64,000 bases of DNA from Marifrigoribacter sp047730175 (GTDB lineage Bacteria; Bacteroidota; Bacteroidia; Flavobacteriales; Flavobacteriaceae). Made by a program: the position numbers and the translations under genes. A model generated the notes under the pieces. It did no database searches and was not told the DNA's origin. It saw only the letters and a list, made by a program, of their open reading frames with translations. This document shows positions 9,072-18,634 of the stretch, in pieces. Every line of letters starts with the position of its first letter. Within the stretch, counting starts at the first letter, position 1. Location of the stretch: positions 124,001 through 188,000 of the forward strand of contig NZ_CP159833.1 of NCBI RefSeq assembly GCF_047730175.1, read 5' to 3'.

Positions 9072-10724
9072 CTAGTTGAAGTATTCTTTTAATTCATCAT
9101 CAAAATATTGCATGGCATTTCTAACAGGCAAAGGAATACCTCCTCCGTGAGCACAAAGCGAACCTTGTTCTAGGGTTGTGAGTAAATCAGAAAATAATTT
9201 TCTGTCAATTTTATAATCTGAATTTAATGCTTTCGTAGAAAGTTCTTGCCCTCGTTTTGTTCCGAGGCGACATGGAAAACATTTTCCACAACTTTCATAG
9301 GAAGCAAAATCAAATAAATGTTCAATCAATTTCATAATAGGATATTCCTCGGGAATACAAACAACAGAAGCATGTCCTAATAAAAATCCTTCACTTGAAA
9401 AAGACTCAAAGTCAATAGCCAAATCTTTTATTTTTGAAATTGGCACTAATCCCCCTAAAGGACCGCCAATTTGTAATGCTTTTACTGGAGATTTAAATCC
9501 ACCACCAATCTCATTTACAACCTCAGAAAGAGGTGTACCCATTTCAACTTCGTACATCCCTGGCTTATTAAAAAAACTATCTAAGCAAACCAGTTTCGTC
9601 CCTGAAGAACGTTCCGTTCCAATGTTTTTCCAATTATTTCCTCCGTTTTCAATAATATAATGCAACGCAGCTAGTGTTTCTACATTATTAACAGTTGTCG
9701 GTTTATTAAACAATCCTTTTTGAGCAGGAAATGGAGGACGCACTCTCACTTCGGGTCTTTGGCCTTCAATTGAATTTATTAATGCGGTTTCTTCTCCACA
9801 GATATATGAACCTTGTGCTTGTATAATTTTAAAATTAAAATCGAATCCACTCCCATCAATATTTTCACCTATTAATTTGGCTTCTTTTAATTCATCAATT
9901 GCATTTTGTACAATTACTGCAGCTTCAGGGTATTCTGCACGGATATAAACAATACCGTAATTAGCATGGGTTACATATCCAGAAATTAACATCCCAAACA
10001 GAACAGCATGTGGTCTTTTCTCTAATAAATAACGATCTGAATATGCCCCAGGATCTCCTTCATCTGCATTACAAATAATAAATTTTACATCATTTTTTAC
10101 ATTTCTACAGAATTCTAACTTTAACCCCATAGGGAAACCAGCACCACCACGGCCTCTAACATTAGATGTTTTAATTTCTTCTAAAACTGAAGCTGAATCT
10201 TGTTTAAGTGCTTTTTGAAAAGGAGCATAATAATCTGTAAGATTTGTAAATGGTTCTGTAAGTATTTCTCTACCATTTGCACCTACATTATAATCATCAT
10301 TGTTATGTTGATTTTCTTTTCCAATAATTTCAGATAAGGTATTTAAGGCATTCCCAGAATAATTTTTTCCATCATAATGAAAAGCATTATTTTCATGACA
10401 TCTCCCTAGACAGGTCATGTGCCCTATTTCATCCTCTTCAAAATGTTCTTTTAGTTTTTCAGAAACACTAGGCTGTGTACCTGCACATTCGCATGCAGTT
10501 CCATTACAAACGTAGGCTTTCTTTCCTTTGTTTTCAGGTCTTAAAAAATCGTAAAATGATGCGGTTCCAAAAGCATTAGCTGTCCCAACTAAAAACTCCT
10601 TTGCTAAGTCTTTCAACTCTTCGTCGCTTGGAGTTCCTGAAGGTTTTGCTAGAGTTCCCATTTTATCAAAAAGATTCTCTTCAATTCCTTTTCTACCTAA
10701 TAATTCACTTAAATTATCTGACAT
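9072..10724 (-). CDS. NAD-linked formate dehydrogenase beta subunit (NuoE-NuoF fusion)
   Basis: A 550-residue diaphorase subunit. Residues about 40-125 form a thioredoxin-like 2Fe-2S domain with Cys73, Cys78, Cys105 and Cys109 (YVCNGTAC and CLGRC). From about 155 it is NuoF-like: RGRGGAGFPMGLK with FMN and NADH sites, CNADEGDPGAYSDR, then ESCGKCFPCRLGT and LCAHGGG for the 4Fe-4S cluster. It passes electrons from FdhA to NAD+. The fused E+F architecture is that of FdhB/HoxF-type subunits. It lies between fdhD and fdhA with about 10-base gaps on each side. Confidence 0.92.
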   Translation of the reverse strand: MSDNLSELLGRKGIEENLFDKMGTLAKPSGTPSDEELKDLAKEFLVGTANAFGTASFYDFLRPENKGKKAYVCNGTACECAGTQPSVSEKLKEHFEEDEIGHMTCLGRCHENNAFHYDGKNYSGNALNTLSEIIGKENQHNNDDYNVGANGREILTEPFTNLTDYYAPFQKALKQDSASVLEEIKTSNVRGRGGAGFPMGLKLEFCRNVKNDVKFIICNADEGDPGAYSDRYLLEKRPHAVLFGMLISGYVTHANYGIVYIRAEYPEAAVIVQNAIDELKEAKLIGENIDGSGFDFNFKIIQAQGSYICGEETALINSIEGQRPEVRVRPPFPAQKGLFNKPTTVNNVETLAALHYIIENGGNNWKNIGTERSSGTKLVCLDSFFNKPGMYEVEMGTPLSEVVNEIGGGFKSPVKALQIGGPLGGLVPISKIKDLAIDFESFSSEGFLLGHASVVCIPEEYPIMKLIEHLFDFASYESCGKCFPCRLGTKRGQELSTKALNSDYKIDRKLFSDLLTTLEQGSLCAHGGGIPLPVRNAMQYFDDELKEYFN

Positions 10725-10732
10725 AAATATTT

Positions 10733-11581
10733 TTAACTTACTTTAATCTCAATCTCTGTTATATCTGGTTGAGAAGGTTTTTTTAATTTTGTTCGTTGCG
10801 GATTTGAATAGCAGGTAATTCTTCCATTTCTACAAAACCCGAATAATGTTATCCCAAATTCCTTTGCATAATCAACCGCTAATGATGAAGGTGCTGAAAC
10901 AGCTGCAATAAATGGAATATTTGCTTTAAAGCATTTTATAATTATTTCATATGAAATTCGTCCGCTTACTGTTAGAATAGTTGCTTTTTTTAATCCCTTA
11001 GCAATAATCAATTCACCAATCACTTTATCTACTGCATTGTGTCTTCCTATATCTTCCTTTGTACTCAACAATGTTCCTTCACGTGTAAAAGCAGCTGCCG
11101 CATGGGTTCCGCCAGATTGATGAAAGTCAAATTGATGTTTTTTCATTTTACTAAACAATGAAGTTATTAATTCATTATCTACTTTTTCATCCTCTTCAAT
11201 CATTTTACCCATAAAAGTCATATCTCCTAATTCTGTTCGTCCACAGATTCCACAGGAGGATACTGATAATAAGCTTCTACTATTTGAATACCCATCCCCT
11301 AATTCATCTTCAGGAATAGTTAAGTCAACAATAGTTACAATTCCTCTATCATTTTCTTTCTTTAAAACTAAATCAAAATTGTAGTTGGAATTTTTAATAA
11401 CACCTTCAGAATGAAGTAAGCCTCTAACCAAATTAATATCATCTCCTGGGGTACGCATAGAGACCGTAAATGGTTTATTATTTATATTTATTTGTAACGC
11501 TTCTTCTACAGTAAGAGAGTCAACTGTTTTAAAGACAGAATCATCTTCAAACCTCTTACCTTCATAGTTTCTAGTTGCCAT
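10733..11581 (-). CDS. fdhD: Formate dehydrogenase accessory sulfurtransferase FdhD
   Basis: A 282-residue sulfur carrier protein that transfers sulfur from the cysteine desulfurase to the molybdenum cofactor before it enters formate dehydrogenase. The diagnostic CGxCG motif appears as SSCGICG with Cys110 and Cys113. GGTHAAAAF and EDIGRHNAVDKVIG downstream form the cofactor-binding region, and SGRISYEIIIKC is conserved. It is the first gene of the operon, 8 bases ahead of the beta subunit. The operon seems to begin just after the aldehyde dehydrogenase gene on the same strand. Confidence 0.95.
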   Translation of the reverse strand: MATRNYEGKRFEDDSVFKTVDSLTVEEALQININNKPFTVSMRTPGDDINLVRGLLHSEGVIKNSNYNFDLVLKKENDRGIVTIVDLTIPEDELGDGYSNSRSLLSVSSCGICGRTELGDMTFMGKMIEEDEKVDNELITSLFSKMKKHQFDFHQSGGTHAAAAFTREGTLLSTKEDIGRHNAVDKVIGELIIAKGLKKATILTVSGRISYEIIIKCFKANIPFIAAVSAPSSLAVDYAKEFGITLFGFCRNGRITCYSNPQRTKLKKPSQPDITEIEIKVS

Positions 11582-11666
11582 TACGTTAATTTAAAAAGGG
11601 TCTATAAAAAACGAAGTTAGCTTATTTTTTGCTTTTAAGCAATCGAGAGAAAAATATGGGATAGGT

Positions 11667-13028
11667 TTACCACTTTAAGATACTCTTTAATACTTTTAAT
11701 TTTTTTGAAGAAAGTGGAAAATATTTAAATGGAAACTCAATCCATGTTGGTTTGTCAAGAATACTTTTATAATGTGAAAAACACTGAAAACCAGCTTCTC
11801 CGTGATAACTACCAATACCACTAGATCCTATACCGCCAAATGGGAGGTTGCTATTCGTGATATGCATTACAGAATCATTTATGGCTCCGCCCCCAAAAGA
11901 AACTTCGGATAGAATTTTATTTTTGACTTTTCTACTACTTGAATATATATAACAAGCTAAGGGTTTTGGTAACTGTTTTACTTGATGAATTGCATCCTCT
12001 AAATTATCATAGGATATTATAGGTAAAATTGGTCCAAAAATTTCTTCTTGCATCACAGAATCTTTAAATGAAACAGGATACAAAATTGTAGGCGAAATAA
12101 TTCTTTTTTCAGCATCTAAAACTCCACCATAGAATGTGTTTTGAGGAGATATTAAGTTGGATAAGCGTTGAAAATTTTTATCATTAATAATCTCAACATA
12201 ATTTTTATTTGCAGTTGAATACTGTTGTTTTTCAATTTCTATTTTTGCCAAAGCTAAAAAATCATCTTTAATAGAATGATCTACCATAATATAATCGGGA
12301 GCTATACAAGTTTGGCCTGCATTAAAAAATTTCGCCCAAATTAATCGCTTTACAGTCATAGTTAAATGACAATCCTTCGTTACAAAGACAGGTGATTTTC
12401 CTCCTAATTCTAGAGTTACAGGTGTTAGATGTTTAGCTGCTGCTTGGTATACAATTTTACCTACAGCAGTACTTCCAGTAAAAAATATTTTATCAAATTT
12501 CTGCTGCAATAATTCTGTAGTTTCTGAAACCCCTCCTTCTACTACCTTAAAAAGGGAAGAATCAAAATTTTCATTTATTAATGAAGCCATTAATTTACTG
12601 GTTTCAGAAGAAATTTCACTTGGCTTAAGTATCACTGTATTTCCCGCTGTAAGTGCAGCTATCACTGGTGAAAAAGATAAACTAAAAGGATAATTCCAAG
12701 CGCCAATTACTAAACATACACCTAAAGGTTCTGGTATACGGTAACTTGTCGCAGGAAAATTTAAAAGATTGGTACTAACTCTTTTTCTTTTGGACCAACG
12801 ATATATTTTTTTTTTAGCTTCTTTTATATCTTCATAGATAAGTGCCAATTCACCTATATAGGTTTCAAATTCAGATTTCTTAAAATCCTTATAGATTGCT
12901 TCATAAAGTAAGGTCTCATTTTCTTTTAATACGTTCTGAAGTAAGTCAAGTTGTGATATTCTGAAGGTTAAATCTTTGGTTGAATTAGATTCAAAAAAAA
13001 GGCGTTGCTTCTCTACAGTTTGATGCAT
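11667..13028 (-). CDS. NAD(P)-dependent aldehyde dehydrogenase (ALDH3-like)
   Basis: A 453-residue aldehyde dehydrogenase, shorter than the 480-500 of most families and close to class 3/fatty aldehyde types. Landmarks are GAWNYPFSLSFSP near 109-121, NTVILKPSE near 130, FFTGSTAVGK at 182-191, general base Glu207 in LELGGKSP and the nucleophile Cys241 in FNAGQTC. The C-terminus is rich in basic and hydrophobic residues (FPFKYFPLSSKKLKVLKSILKW), which could be a membrane-association tail as in fatty aldehyde dehydrogenases. It is 85 bases upstream of fdhD on the same strand, so co-transcription is possible but not shown. Confidence 0.9.
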   Translation of the reverse strand: MHQTVEKQRLFFESNSTKDLTFRISQLDLLQNVLKENETLLYEAIYKDFKKSEFETYIGELALIYEDIKEAKKKIYRWSKRKRVSTNLLNFPATSYRIPEPLGVCLVIGAWNYPFSLSFSPVIAALTAGNTVILKPSEISSETSKLMASLINENFDSSLFKVVEGGVSETTELLQQKFDKIFFTGSTAVGKIVYQAAAKHLTPVTLELGGKSPVFVTKDCHLTMTVKRLIWAKFFNAGQTCIAPDYIMVDHSIKDDFLALAKIEIEKQQYSTANKNYVEIINDKNFQRLSNLISPQNTFYGGVLDAEKRIISPTILYPVSFKDSVMQEEIFGPILPIISYDNLEDAIHQVKQLPKPLACYIYSSSRKVKNKILSEVSFGGGAINDSVMHITNSNLPFGGIGSSGIGSYHGEAGFQCFSHYKSILDKPTWIEFPFKYFPLSSKKLKVLKSILKW

Positions 13029-13248
13029 TTTAGGCTAAATATTTTCAATAAAGATACTGAATAATTAAGATTGAAATTAATTTATACCCGTTCTCACAAC
13101 AATCTGTATTCTTATTATCTTCTCTTCAAAAACTTAAAAGAGTAATTAATAACAGAGAAATGATTTTATAAATTTCATTTTTAGCGTTTTAATGTAAAAT
13201 ATTAGATGGAGTAATTTGGTATAATGCTAAATAAAATTACAAATAGTG

Positions 13249-14022
13249 TTATCCTCTATTGCGGTTTAACACTTTATATTCTTCATAGCATTCGCTAATT
13301 GCGTCCAGAATTTGAAGGTCATTTGCAGAGCTAATAAAGTCTCTAGAGTAGCTACAATTATTCAATATTTCATCAATATCGACACGTTCTAATTGTAAAA
13401 CCATCATTAGGGTTTCTCTGTTAAATTTAGATTGTAGCAGGTTTCTAATTTCGTCATCTTCTTTCATCTGACGTAATTTCCGCATTTGTTTGGGTCGTTT
13501 TCCGAAGACATTATAGAGAAAATCGGCGGGATTAAAAATGGCACTTAATACTTTACTAACTGCGCCAGGTTTAGTGCTACCACCTTCATAACCTGATCCT
13601 ACTCCTGCAATTCTATAACGATAATTATCATAAATAGGAATGATCTTAGCATCTACCTCAACATAGCCCGTTAATTGTATAGGACGAATAACCACTTCTT
13701 CCAAAGCGATACTAAGCTCTGTCATTTTAATTCTAATCTTACCGAATTTTAACCAATCGTTTGTTACTCTAACTCGAATAGATTTAAAACCCAAATAAGA
13801 AAAATATAAGGTATCATTTACCTTTGCACGAAGTTCAAAATCTCCCTTTTCATCACTAACCGTTCCTATAACTTGATTAAGATTAACAATATGAACATTT
13901 TGCAATGTTTTATCATTTGCTGCATTTAGGACCTTTCCATCGATGACAGGGTTTGTAACATCTTGAGCCCAAGCGGTATTTGCAATTAATACAATTAAAA
14001 GTAGGTATAGTGTCTTATTCAT
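13249..14022 (-). CDS. Carboxypeptidase-like regulatory domain protein, exported
   Basis: A 257-residue protein with a Sec signal peptide (cleavage after about AWAQ, residue 19). A CarboxypepD_reg-like beta-sandwich follows at about 25-115: VIDGKVLNAANDKTLQNVHIV, then GTVSDEKGDFEL and YFSYLGFKSIRV. The remainder is charged and partly helical with no domain I recognise. In Bacteroidota such proteins are usually periplasmic or outer-membrane associated; the exact role is unknown. It stands alone, preceded by about 80 bases with no clear structure; 13029-13248 downstream is AT-rich with no gene seen. Confidence 0.7.
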   Translation of the reverse strand: MNKTLYLLLIVLIANTAWAQDVTNPVIDGKVLNAANDKTLQNVHIVNLNQVIGTVSDEKGDFELRAKVNDTLYFSYLGFKSIRVRVTNDWLKFGKIRIKMTELSIALEEVVIRPIQLTGYVEVDAKIIPIYDNYRYRIAGVGSGYEGGSTKPGAVSKVLSAIFNPADFLYNVFGKRPKQMRKLRQMKEDDEIRNLLQSKFNRETLMMVLQLERVDIDEILNNCSYSRDFISSANDLQILDAISECYEEYKVLNRNRG

Positions 14023-14104
14023 AATCTTTGTAAAAGTAAATGATTAGACTAAATTTTTAAACTAAAGTTTATTAAAGTTTACTTAAAATGAAAAAAAGTT
14101 ATAA

Positions 14105-15937
14105 TTAACTTCTACTTCTACGTCTTCCACCTGTGCCTTTATTATCGCTAGAACTACTATCTCTTCTACGACTTCTTCCTTTGAATCCAGATTTTTCACC
14201 ACTTCCTCCTCTATCTCTATCACCACTTCCGCCTCTGTCGCTATTTCCACCTCTATCACTACTTCCTCTTCTATCGCTTCTCTTTTTAAAATCTCCTCTT
14301 TTACCTCCACGATCTCTTCCACCACGTCTTTCACCACCACCACGTCTACCTGTATCTTTAGAAATTTCAACAGAAACTCTTCTTCCTTCTAGCTGAAAAT
14401 CTTTAAAAACACTTAGCACCATTTCCTGATGTTGTGTATCTGTATTGAAAAAAGAGAAACTCTCTTTTACATCTACTTTGTAGACATCATCTTTTCCTAA
14501 GTTTAATAAATCTTTTAAGAAATCTTTCAGCGTCATCCAATCGAAGTCATCTCTTTCTCCAATGTTTATGAAATAACGAACACTGTCTTTAGATTCTTCC
14601 TTATAATCATCTCCCGAAATATTTAGATCTTTCGCTTTTTTATAATAATTATAGAAACGAGTAAATTCAACAGAAAATACTTTTTTAATTAACTCTTCTT
14701 TTGAAAACTCTTCAAGAACATCATTGATATTTGGCAGGTATGTATCAATATCGTGATTTATTTCAGTGTTTTTAATTTTATTCGCTAAATGAAATAATTG
14801 AACTTCACAAATTTCCATTCCTGAAGGAACATCTTTTTGAACGAATTTTTTCTGAATAATTTTTTCAATTGCAGAAATCTTACGTCGTTCACTCTTTGAA
14901 ACAATTACGATTGAAACTCCTGTTTTACCAGCCCTACCTGTACGACCACTACGGTGCGTATACGTTTCTATTTCATCAGGTAATTGATAATTGATAACGT
15001 GTGTAATATTCTCTACATCGATACCACGAGCTGCAACATCGGTTGCTACTAACATCTGGATTTGACGGTTTCTAAATGATTTCATCACCATATCTCTTTG
15101 GTTCTGACTCAAATCGCCATGCAAAGCAGCAGCACTATATCCATCTTCAATTAATAATTCGGCAACTTTCTGAGTATCTCTTTTGGTACGACAAAATATT
15201 ACTGAAAATATAGATGGATTAGCATCAGCTAAACGTTTTAATGACTGATAGCGATCTCTAGCATTTACTAGGTAAAACTCATGAGAAACATTTTCTGCTC
15301 CCATATTTTTACCTCCTACAGTAATTTCAACTGGAGAATGCATGAATTTTTTAGCGATGGCAGATACCTCTCTTGGCATTGTTGCACTAAATAACCATGT
15401 GCTTTTCTCTTCTGGAGAATGAGAAAGAATTTCTGTAATATCTTCATAGAATCCCATGTTAAGCATTTCATCTGCTTCATCTAACACACAGTATTCTATC
15501 TTAGAAATATCAACCAGTCTACGACCAATCATATCTTTCATTCTTCCTGGAGTAGCTACAATAATTTGAGCTCCTCTTTTTACATCTCTTGCTTGATCAG
15601 TAATACTTGCACCACCATATATAGCAACAACATTAAGTCCTTTGCAATATTTTCCGTAGTTCTTTATCTCGTTTGTAATTTGTAAACAAAGTTCTCTTGT
15701 AGGTGAAAGGATTAATCCTTGTGTAGTCCTGCTATCAATATTAATTTTTTGTAGCATTGGAAAACCAAAAGCAGCTGTTTTACCTGTTCCAGTTTGTGCT
15801 AAAGAAACCATGTCGGTGTCTTTTTCTAATAAAATTGGTATTGCTTTTTCTTGAACATCAGATGGAGTTTCAAACCCCATATCAGCTATGGCTTTAAGTA
15901 AATTTTCTTCAAGGCCTAAGGCTTCAAATTTATTCAT
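14105..15937 (-). CDS. DEAD-box RNA helicase with DbpA-type RNA-binding domain and RGG tail
   Basis: A 610-residue ATP-dependent RNA helicase. It shows the Q motif (FETPSDVQEKAIP), Walker A AQTGTGKT at 47-54, DEAD at 153-156, SAT near 184 and HRSGRTGRAGKTG near 330-342. The segment around 460-530 fits a DbpA-like RNA-binding fold. The last about 75 residues are a low-complexity Arg-Gly-Gly/Ser tail, which produces long spurious frames on both strands there. Such enzymes assist ribosome assembly and RNA turnover, often induced by cold. A leader of about 105 bases precedes the start. Confidence 0.93.
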   Translation of the reverse strand: MNKFEALGLEENLLKAIADMGFETPSDVQEKAIPILLEKDTDMVSLAQTGTGKTAAFGFPMLQKINIDSRTTQGLILSPTRELCLQITNEIKNYGKYCKGLNVVAIYGGASITDQARDVKRGAQIIVATPGRMKDMIGRRLVDISKIEYCVLDEADEMLNMGFYEDITEILSHSPEEKSTWLFSATMPREVSAIAKKFMHSPVEITVGGKNMGAENVSHEFYLVNARDRYQSLKRLADANPSIFSVIFCRTKRDTQKVAELLIEDGYSAAALHGDLSQNQRDMVMKSFRNRQIQMLVATDVAARGIDVENITHVINYQLPDEIETYTHRSGRTGRAGKTGVSIVIVSKSERRKISAIEKIIQKKFVQKDVPSGMEICEVQLFHLANKIKNTEINHDIDTYLPNINDVLEEFSKEELIKKVFSVEFTRFYNYYKKAKDLNISGDDYKEESKDSVRYFINIGERDDFDWMTLKDFLKDLLNLGKDDVYKVDVKESFSFFNTDTQHQEMVLSVFKDFQLEGRRVSVEISKDTGRRGGGERRGGRDRGGKRGDFKKRSDRRGSSDRGGNSDRGGSGDRDRGGSGEKSGFKGRSRRRDSSSSDNKGTGGRRRSRS

Positions 15938-16044
15938 TTTGTAGTATTTAATTGTTTTATATCTGTGTTGATTGGAAGTATATTCGACATATAAAACATA
16001 CTACTTCACTAAACACAACCTCACCCTGAGGTTTTTTCAAGCGG

Positions 16045-16052
16045 CAAATATA
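16045..16052 (-). promoter_or_regulatory. Probable -7 box for the DEAD-box helicase gene
   Basis: On the - strand TATATTTG matches TAnnTTTG exactly and lies about 110 bases upstream of the helicase ATG. The resulting leader would be about 100 bases with a small GC-rich hairpin (CCTCAGGGTGAGG near 16019-16031). A long structured leader is common for cold-responsive helicase genes, but regulation is inferred, not shown. Confidence 0.5.
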
Positions 16053-16097
16053 CTCTTTTTAAATGGATTAAGAGAAAATTTTATAAGTATCTTAAAT

Positions 16098-16676
16098 TCA
16101 GAAATTTGAACTTAAAAATTCTATCAATTTTCTTACTGCTTTACCTCGATGTCCAACCTCACTTTTTTGCTCTAAAGTCATTTGTGCAAAAGTTTCAGAA
16201 AACCCTTTTGGCTGAAATATTGGATCATATCCGAATCCTTGATCACCTCTTTTTTCTTTTATTATTTCGCCCTTACAAATTCCTATGAATAATTCTTCCG
16301 CAGTATCAATACGTAATGATATAACAGTCTTAAATTGAGATTGGCGATTGGGTTTAGCACTTAATTCCAAAAGTAATTTATTCATATTCGCCTCAGCATC
16401 GTTTTCAGGTCCTGCATAACGTGCGCTATAAACACCAGGCGCATTATTTAAAGATGCAACTTCAAGCCCAGTATCGTCTGCAAAACAATTATAGCCATAC
16501 TTTTCCTTTACATAGGTAGATTTTATTTGTGCATTTCCTTCTATGGTATCAGCAGTTTCAGGAATGTCTTCAAAACATTTAATGTCTGTAAGACTTAATA
16601 ATTCAATTTGAGAAGGCATTAAGGCACTTACCTCTCTAACTTTATTTTGATTGTGAGTTGCAAAAACTAATTTCAT
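16098..16676 (-). CDS. rdgB: XTP/dITP diphosphatase (RdgB/HAM1)
   Basis: A 192-residue house-cleaning pyrophosphatase that hydrolyses dITP, XTP and ITP to monophosphates. The family start LVFATHNQNKVREV is present, followed by YNCFADDTGLEVASLNNAPGVYSARYAG near 63-90 with the acidic metal ligands. FGYDPIFQPKGFSETFAQM lies near 147-165, and HRGKAVRKL near the C-terminus. It begins 1 base after the stop of the SRPBCC gene, so the two are almost certainly one transcript. Confidence 0.94.
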   Translation of the reverse strand: MKLVFATHNQNKVREVSALMPSQIELLSLTDIKCFEDIPETADTIEGNAQIKSTYVKEKYGYNCFADDTGLEVASLNNAPGVYSARYAGPENDAEANMNKLLLELSAKPNRQSQFKTVISLRIDTAEELFIGICKGEIIKEKRGDQGFGYDPIFQPKGFSETFAQMTLEQKSEVGHRGKAVRKLIEFLSSNF

Positions 16677-16677
16677 A

Positions 16678-17205
16678 TTATTTACTTTCCAATACTTGTT
16701 TTAAACTTTCTAAACCTTCATTAAAATCTGTTCCAACAGATGTATCCATATTGAAAAAGAGCATCATAATATTCATTGGTACTTTATTAACTCCAGAAAA
16801 TCCCCAAATGACTTCTGTACTGTTGCTATTTAATTCCTTTACTTTTAAAAAAGCATCACTCACCGATTTCCAAGGCTTAATAAACCGAAGTTCTGTATCA
16901 ATTTGTTTATTTTCAACGATTGCTTTTATTTCTTGCTCACCTATTCCTACCTCTTTATTTCCTTCCCAGCGTGAAATAAAACCTACGGTTCCATCCTCTC
17001 CAAAAAACTCTTGTTTCATCTCTGGGTCCTTTTTTTTCCAAGGTGACCAATTATCTTGATTTTTAACACTTTTTAAATAAGTGAAAATTTCTGAAATAGG
17101 TTTATTAATTATTATTGTTCGTTCTAGATGGTATTTTTTTGGCGCTACAGTTGCAATAATAATCAATAGAGCAATAAATGCAAGTAGAATATATACGAAA
17201 ATCAT
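16678..17205 (-). CDS. SRPBCC/polyketide cyclase-like protein, membrane anchored
   Basis: A 175-residue protein with one N-terminal hydrophobic helix (FVYILLAFIALLIIIATVAP, residues 3-22) followed by an SRPBCC (START/Bet v1-like) domain. The usual signature ERTIIINKPISEIFTYLKSVKNQDNWSPW is near 29-57 and the C-terminal helix is GLESLKQVLE. This fold binds hydrophobic ligands; the ligand is unknown. It lies between a TrmH-type methyltransferase gene and rdgB on the same strand. Confidence 0.8.
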   Translation of the reverse strand: MIFVYILLAFIALLIIIATVAPKKYHLERTIIINKPISEIFTYLKSVKNQDNWSPWKKKDPEMKQEFFGEDGTVGFISRWEGNKEVGIGEQEIKAIVENKQIDTELRFIKPWKSVSDAFLKVKELNSNSTEVIWGFSGVNKVPMNIMMLFFNMDTSVGTDFNEGLESLKQVLESK

Positions 17206-17238
17206 ACATTAGATTTTTAGAGGTTGATAGTGACTAAT

Positions 17239-17898
17239 TTACATTTTTTTTTCTTCTTGATAACGTTCAACTATTTGATCGACACTTTTAATTGTACTTT
17301 TTGTCCATTGAAGTAAAATTTCTTTTTTTTCATTTGCGGAAAGTTCCCAGTCAATATTTGATGTTTTTAATTTAGTGACAACTGATTGTAAAATAATTGC
17401 TGCCGATACCGATAAATTCAAACTTTCAGTAAAACCATACATAGGGATTTTTAAAAAACCATCTGCTTGAGACAATACTTCATTACTCAGTCCATCTTTT
17501 TCGGTTCCGAAGAAAAAAGCTGATTTATTAGACACATCAAAATCATGCATTAAGGTGGAATCATTATGCGGCGAAGTTGCAATAATTTGATATCCTTCGT
17601 CTTTTAAAGTCTTCATGCATTCTACCGTGGACTTATGCCTATTAATATCGACCCATTTTTGAGCTCCCATAGCAATTTCACGATCTATATCCTTTACTTG
17701 CATTTCTTCTATTACATGTAAATCTTGAATTCCAAAAATATCACATGAACGCATTACAGCACTGGTATTATGCAATTGATATACATCTTCAATTACCACG
17801 GTAAAATGTCGGGTACGTTTTGAAATCACTTCATCAAAAAGATTTTTTCGACGTTCTGTTAAAAAAGAAAGTAAGTATTCAAGTAATTGATTATCCAA
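17239..17898 (-). CDS. SpoU/TrmH-family RNA 2'-O-methyltransferase
   Basis: A 219-residue SPOUT methyltransferase resembling tRNA (guanosine-18-2'-O)-methyltransferase TrmH. Motif 1 is QLHNTSAVMRSCDIFGIQDL near 47-66, motif 2 FFFGTEKDGLSNEVL near 129-143, and motif 3 IPMYGFTESLNLSVSAAIIL near 152-171. The start is a TTG codon (17898-17896), since no ATG is available before the conserved N-terminal helix. It is divergent from the sirtuin gene, with about 56 bases between starts. Confidence 0.88.
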   Translation of the reverse strand: MDNQLLEYLLSFLTERRKNLFDEVISKRTRHFTVVIEDVYQLHNTSAVMRSCDIFGIQDLHVIEEMQVKDIDREIAMGAQKWVDINRHKSTVECMKTLKDEGYQIIATSPHNDSTLMHDFDVSNKSAFFFGTEKDGLSNEVLSQADGFLKIPMYGFTESLNLSVSAAIILQSVVTKLKTSNIDWELSANEKKEILLQWTKSTIKSVDQIVERYQEEKKM

Positions 17899-17954
17899 GT
17901 TTATTATTTAATTTTATAACTGAAATTAATAACGAAGATATAAAAATTGAAACA

Positions 17955-18632
17955 ATGAATATTGTGGTGTTATCGGGTGCAGGAATTAGTGCAGAAAGTG
18001 GCATTAACACTTTTAGAGATAGCAATGGCCTTTGGGAAGGTCACGATGTAATGTCTGTTGCTTCTCCTCAAGGTTTTTCAAAAGACCCAGCCTTAGTCTT
18101 AGATTTTTACAATCAACGTCGCAAACAATTAAATGAGGTATCTCCAAATAAAGCGCATAAAGCTTTAGCTGAATTAGAGCTCAAATATACCGTACATATT
18201 ATCACTCAAAATGTAGACGATTTACATGAACGCGCAGGAAGCACAAATGTTACTCATCTTCATGGTGAGTTGTTTAAAGCGAGAAGTATTCATAATGAAC
18301 ATGAAATCTATGAATGGAAAAAAGATTTGAATCTTGGTGATGTTAATAAGCACAATCATCAATTACGTCCTCATATCGTTTGGTTTGGTGAAGCCGTACC
18401 CAAAATGGATGAAGCAATTGAATTAGTGCATAAAGCAGCTATCGTAATTGTTGTTGGAACTTCTATGCAGGTATATCCAGCAGCGGGTTTATTACAGTAT
18501 GCGAAACATAAAACTCCCATCTATTTCGTTGATCCAAAACCAGCAATTGATTCTTCTGATAGAATTACAGTCTTTGCTGAAAAAGCGACCACAGGCATAC
18601 CTAAAGCTATTGAATTGATTGAAAAACTATAA
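17955..18632 (+). CDS. NAD-dependent protein deacylase, class III sirtuin (SIRT5-like)
   Basis: A 225-residue sirtuin that removes acyl groups from lysines using NAD+. The NAD site is GAGISAESGINTFRD, the catalytic base lies in THLHGEL, and ITQNVDDLHERAG is canonical. FYNQRR supplies the Tyr and Arg of the class III pocket that favours succinyl and malonyl lysine. The zinc-binding Cys pairs are missing between HLHGELFKARS and RPHIVWFGE, as in many bacterial class III members. The start at 17955 (MNIVVLSGAG) is preferred over an in-frame codon at 17820 that would overlap the divergent gene and add 45 non-conserved residues. Confidence 0.88.
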   Translation: MNIVVLSGAGISAESGINTFRDSNGLWEGHDVMSVASPQGFSKDPALVLDFYNQRRKQLNEVSPNKAHKALAELELKYTVHIITQNVDDLHERAGSTNVTHLHGELFKARSIHNEHEIYEWKKDLNLGDVNKHNHQLRPHIVWFGEAVPKMDEAIELVHKAAIVIVVGTSMQVYPAAGLLQYAKHKTPIYFVDPKPAIDSSDRITVFAEKATTGIPKAIELIEKL

Positions 18633-18634
18633 GT

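Noticed and set aside
14083..14396. 95-codon (-) and 87-codon (+) frames in the helicase tail
   Set aside because: They are produced by the repetitive RGG-coding sequence of the DEAD-box helicase, with repetitive, unnatural compositions.
17820..17954. Upstream start for the sirtuin
   Set aside because: It overlaps the divergent methyltransferase gene and adds 45 residues absent from the family.
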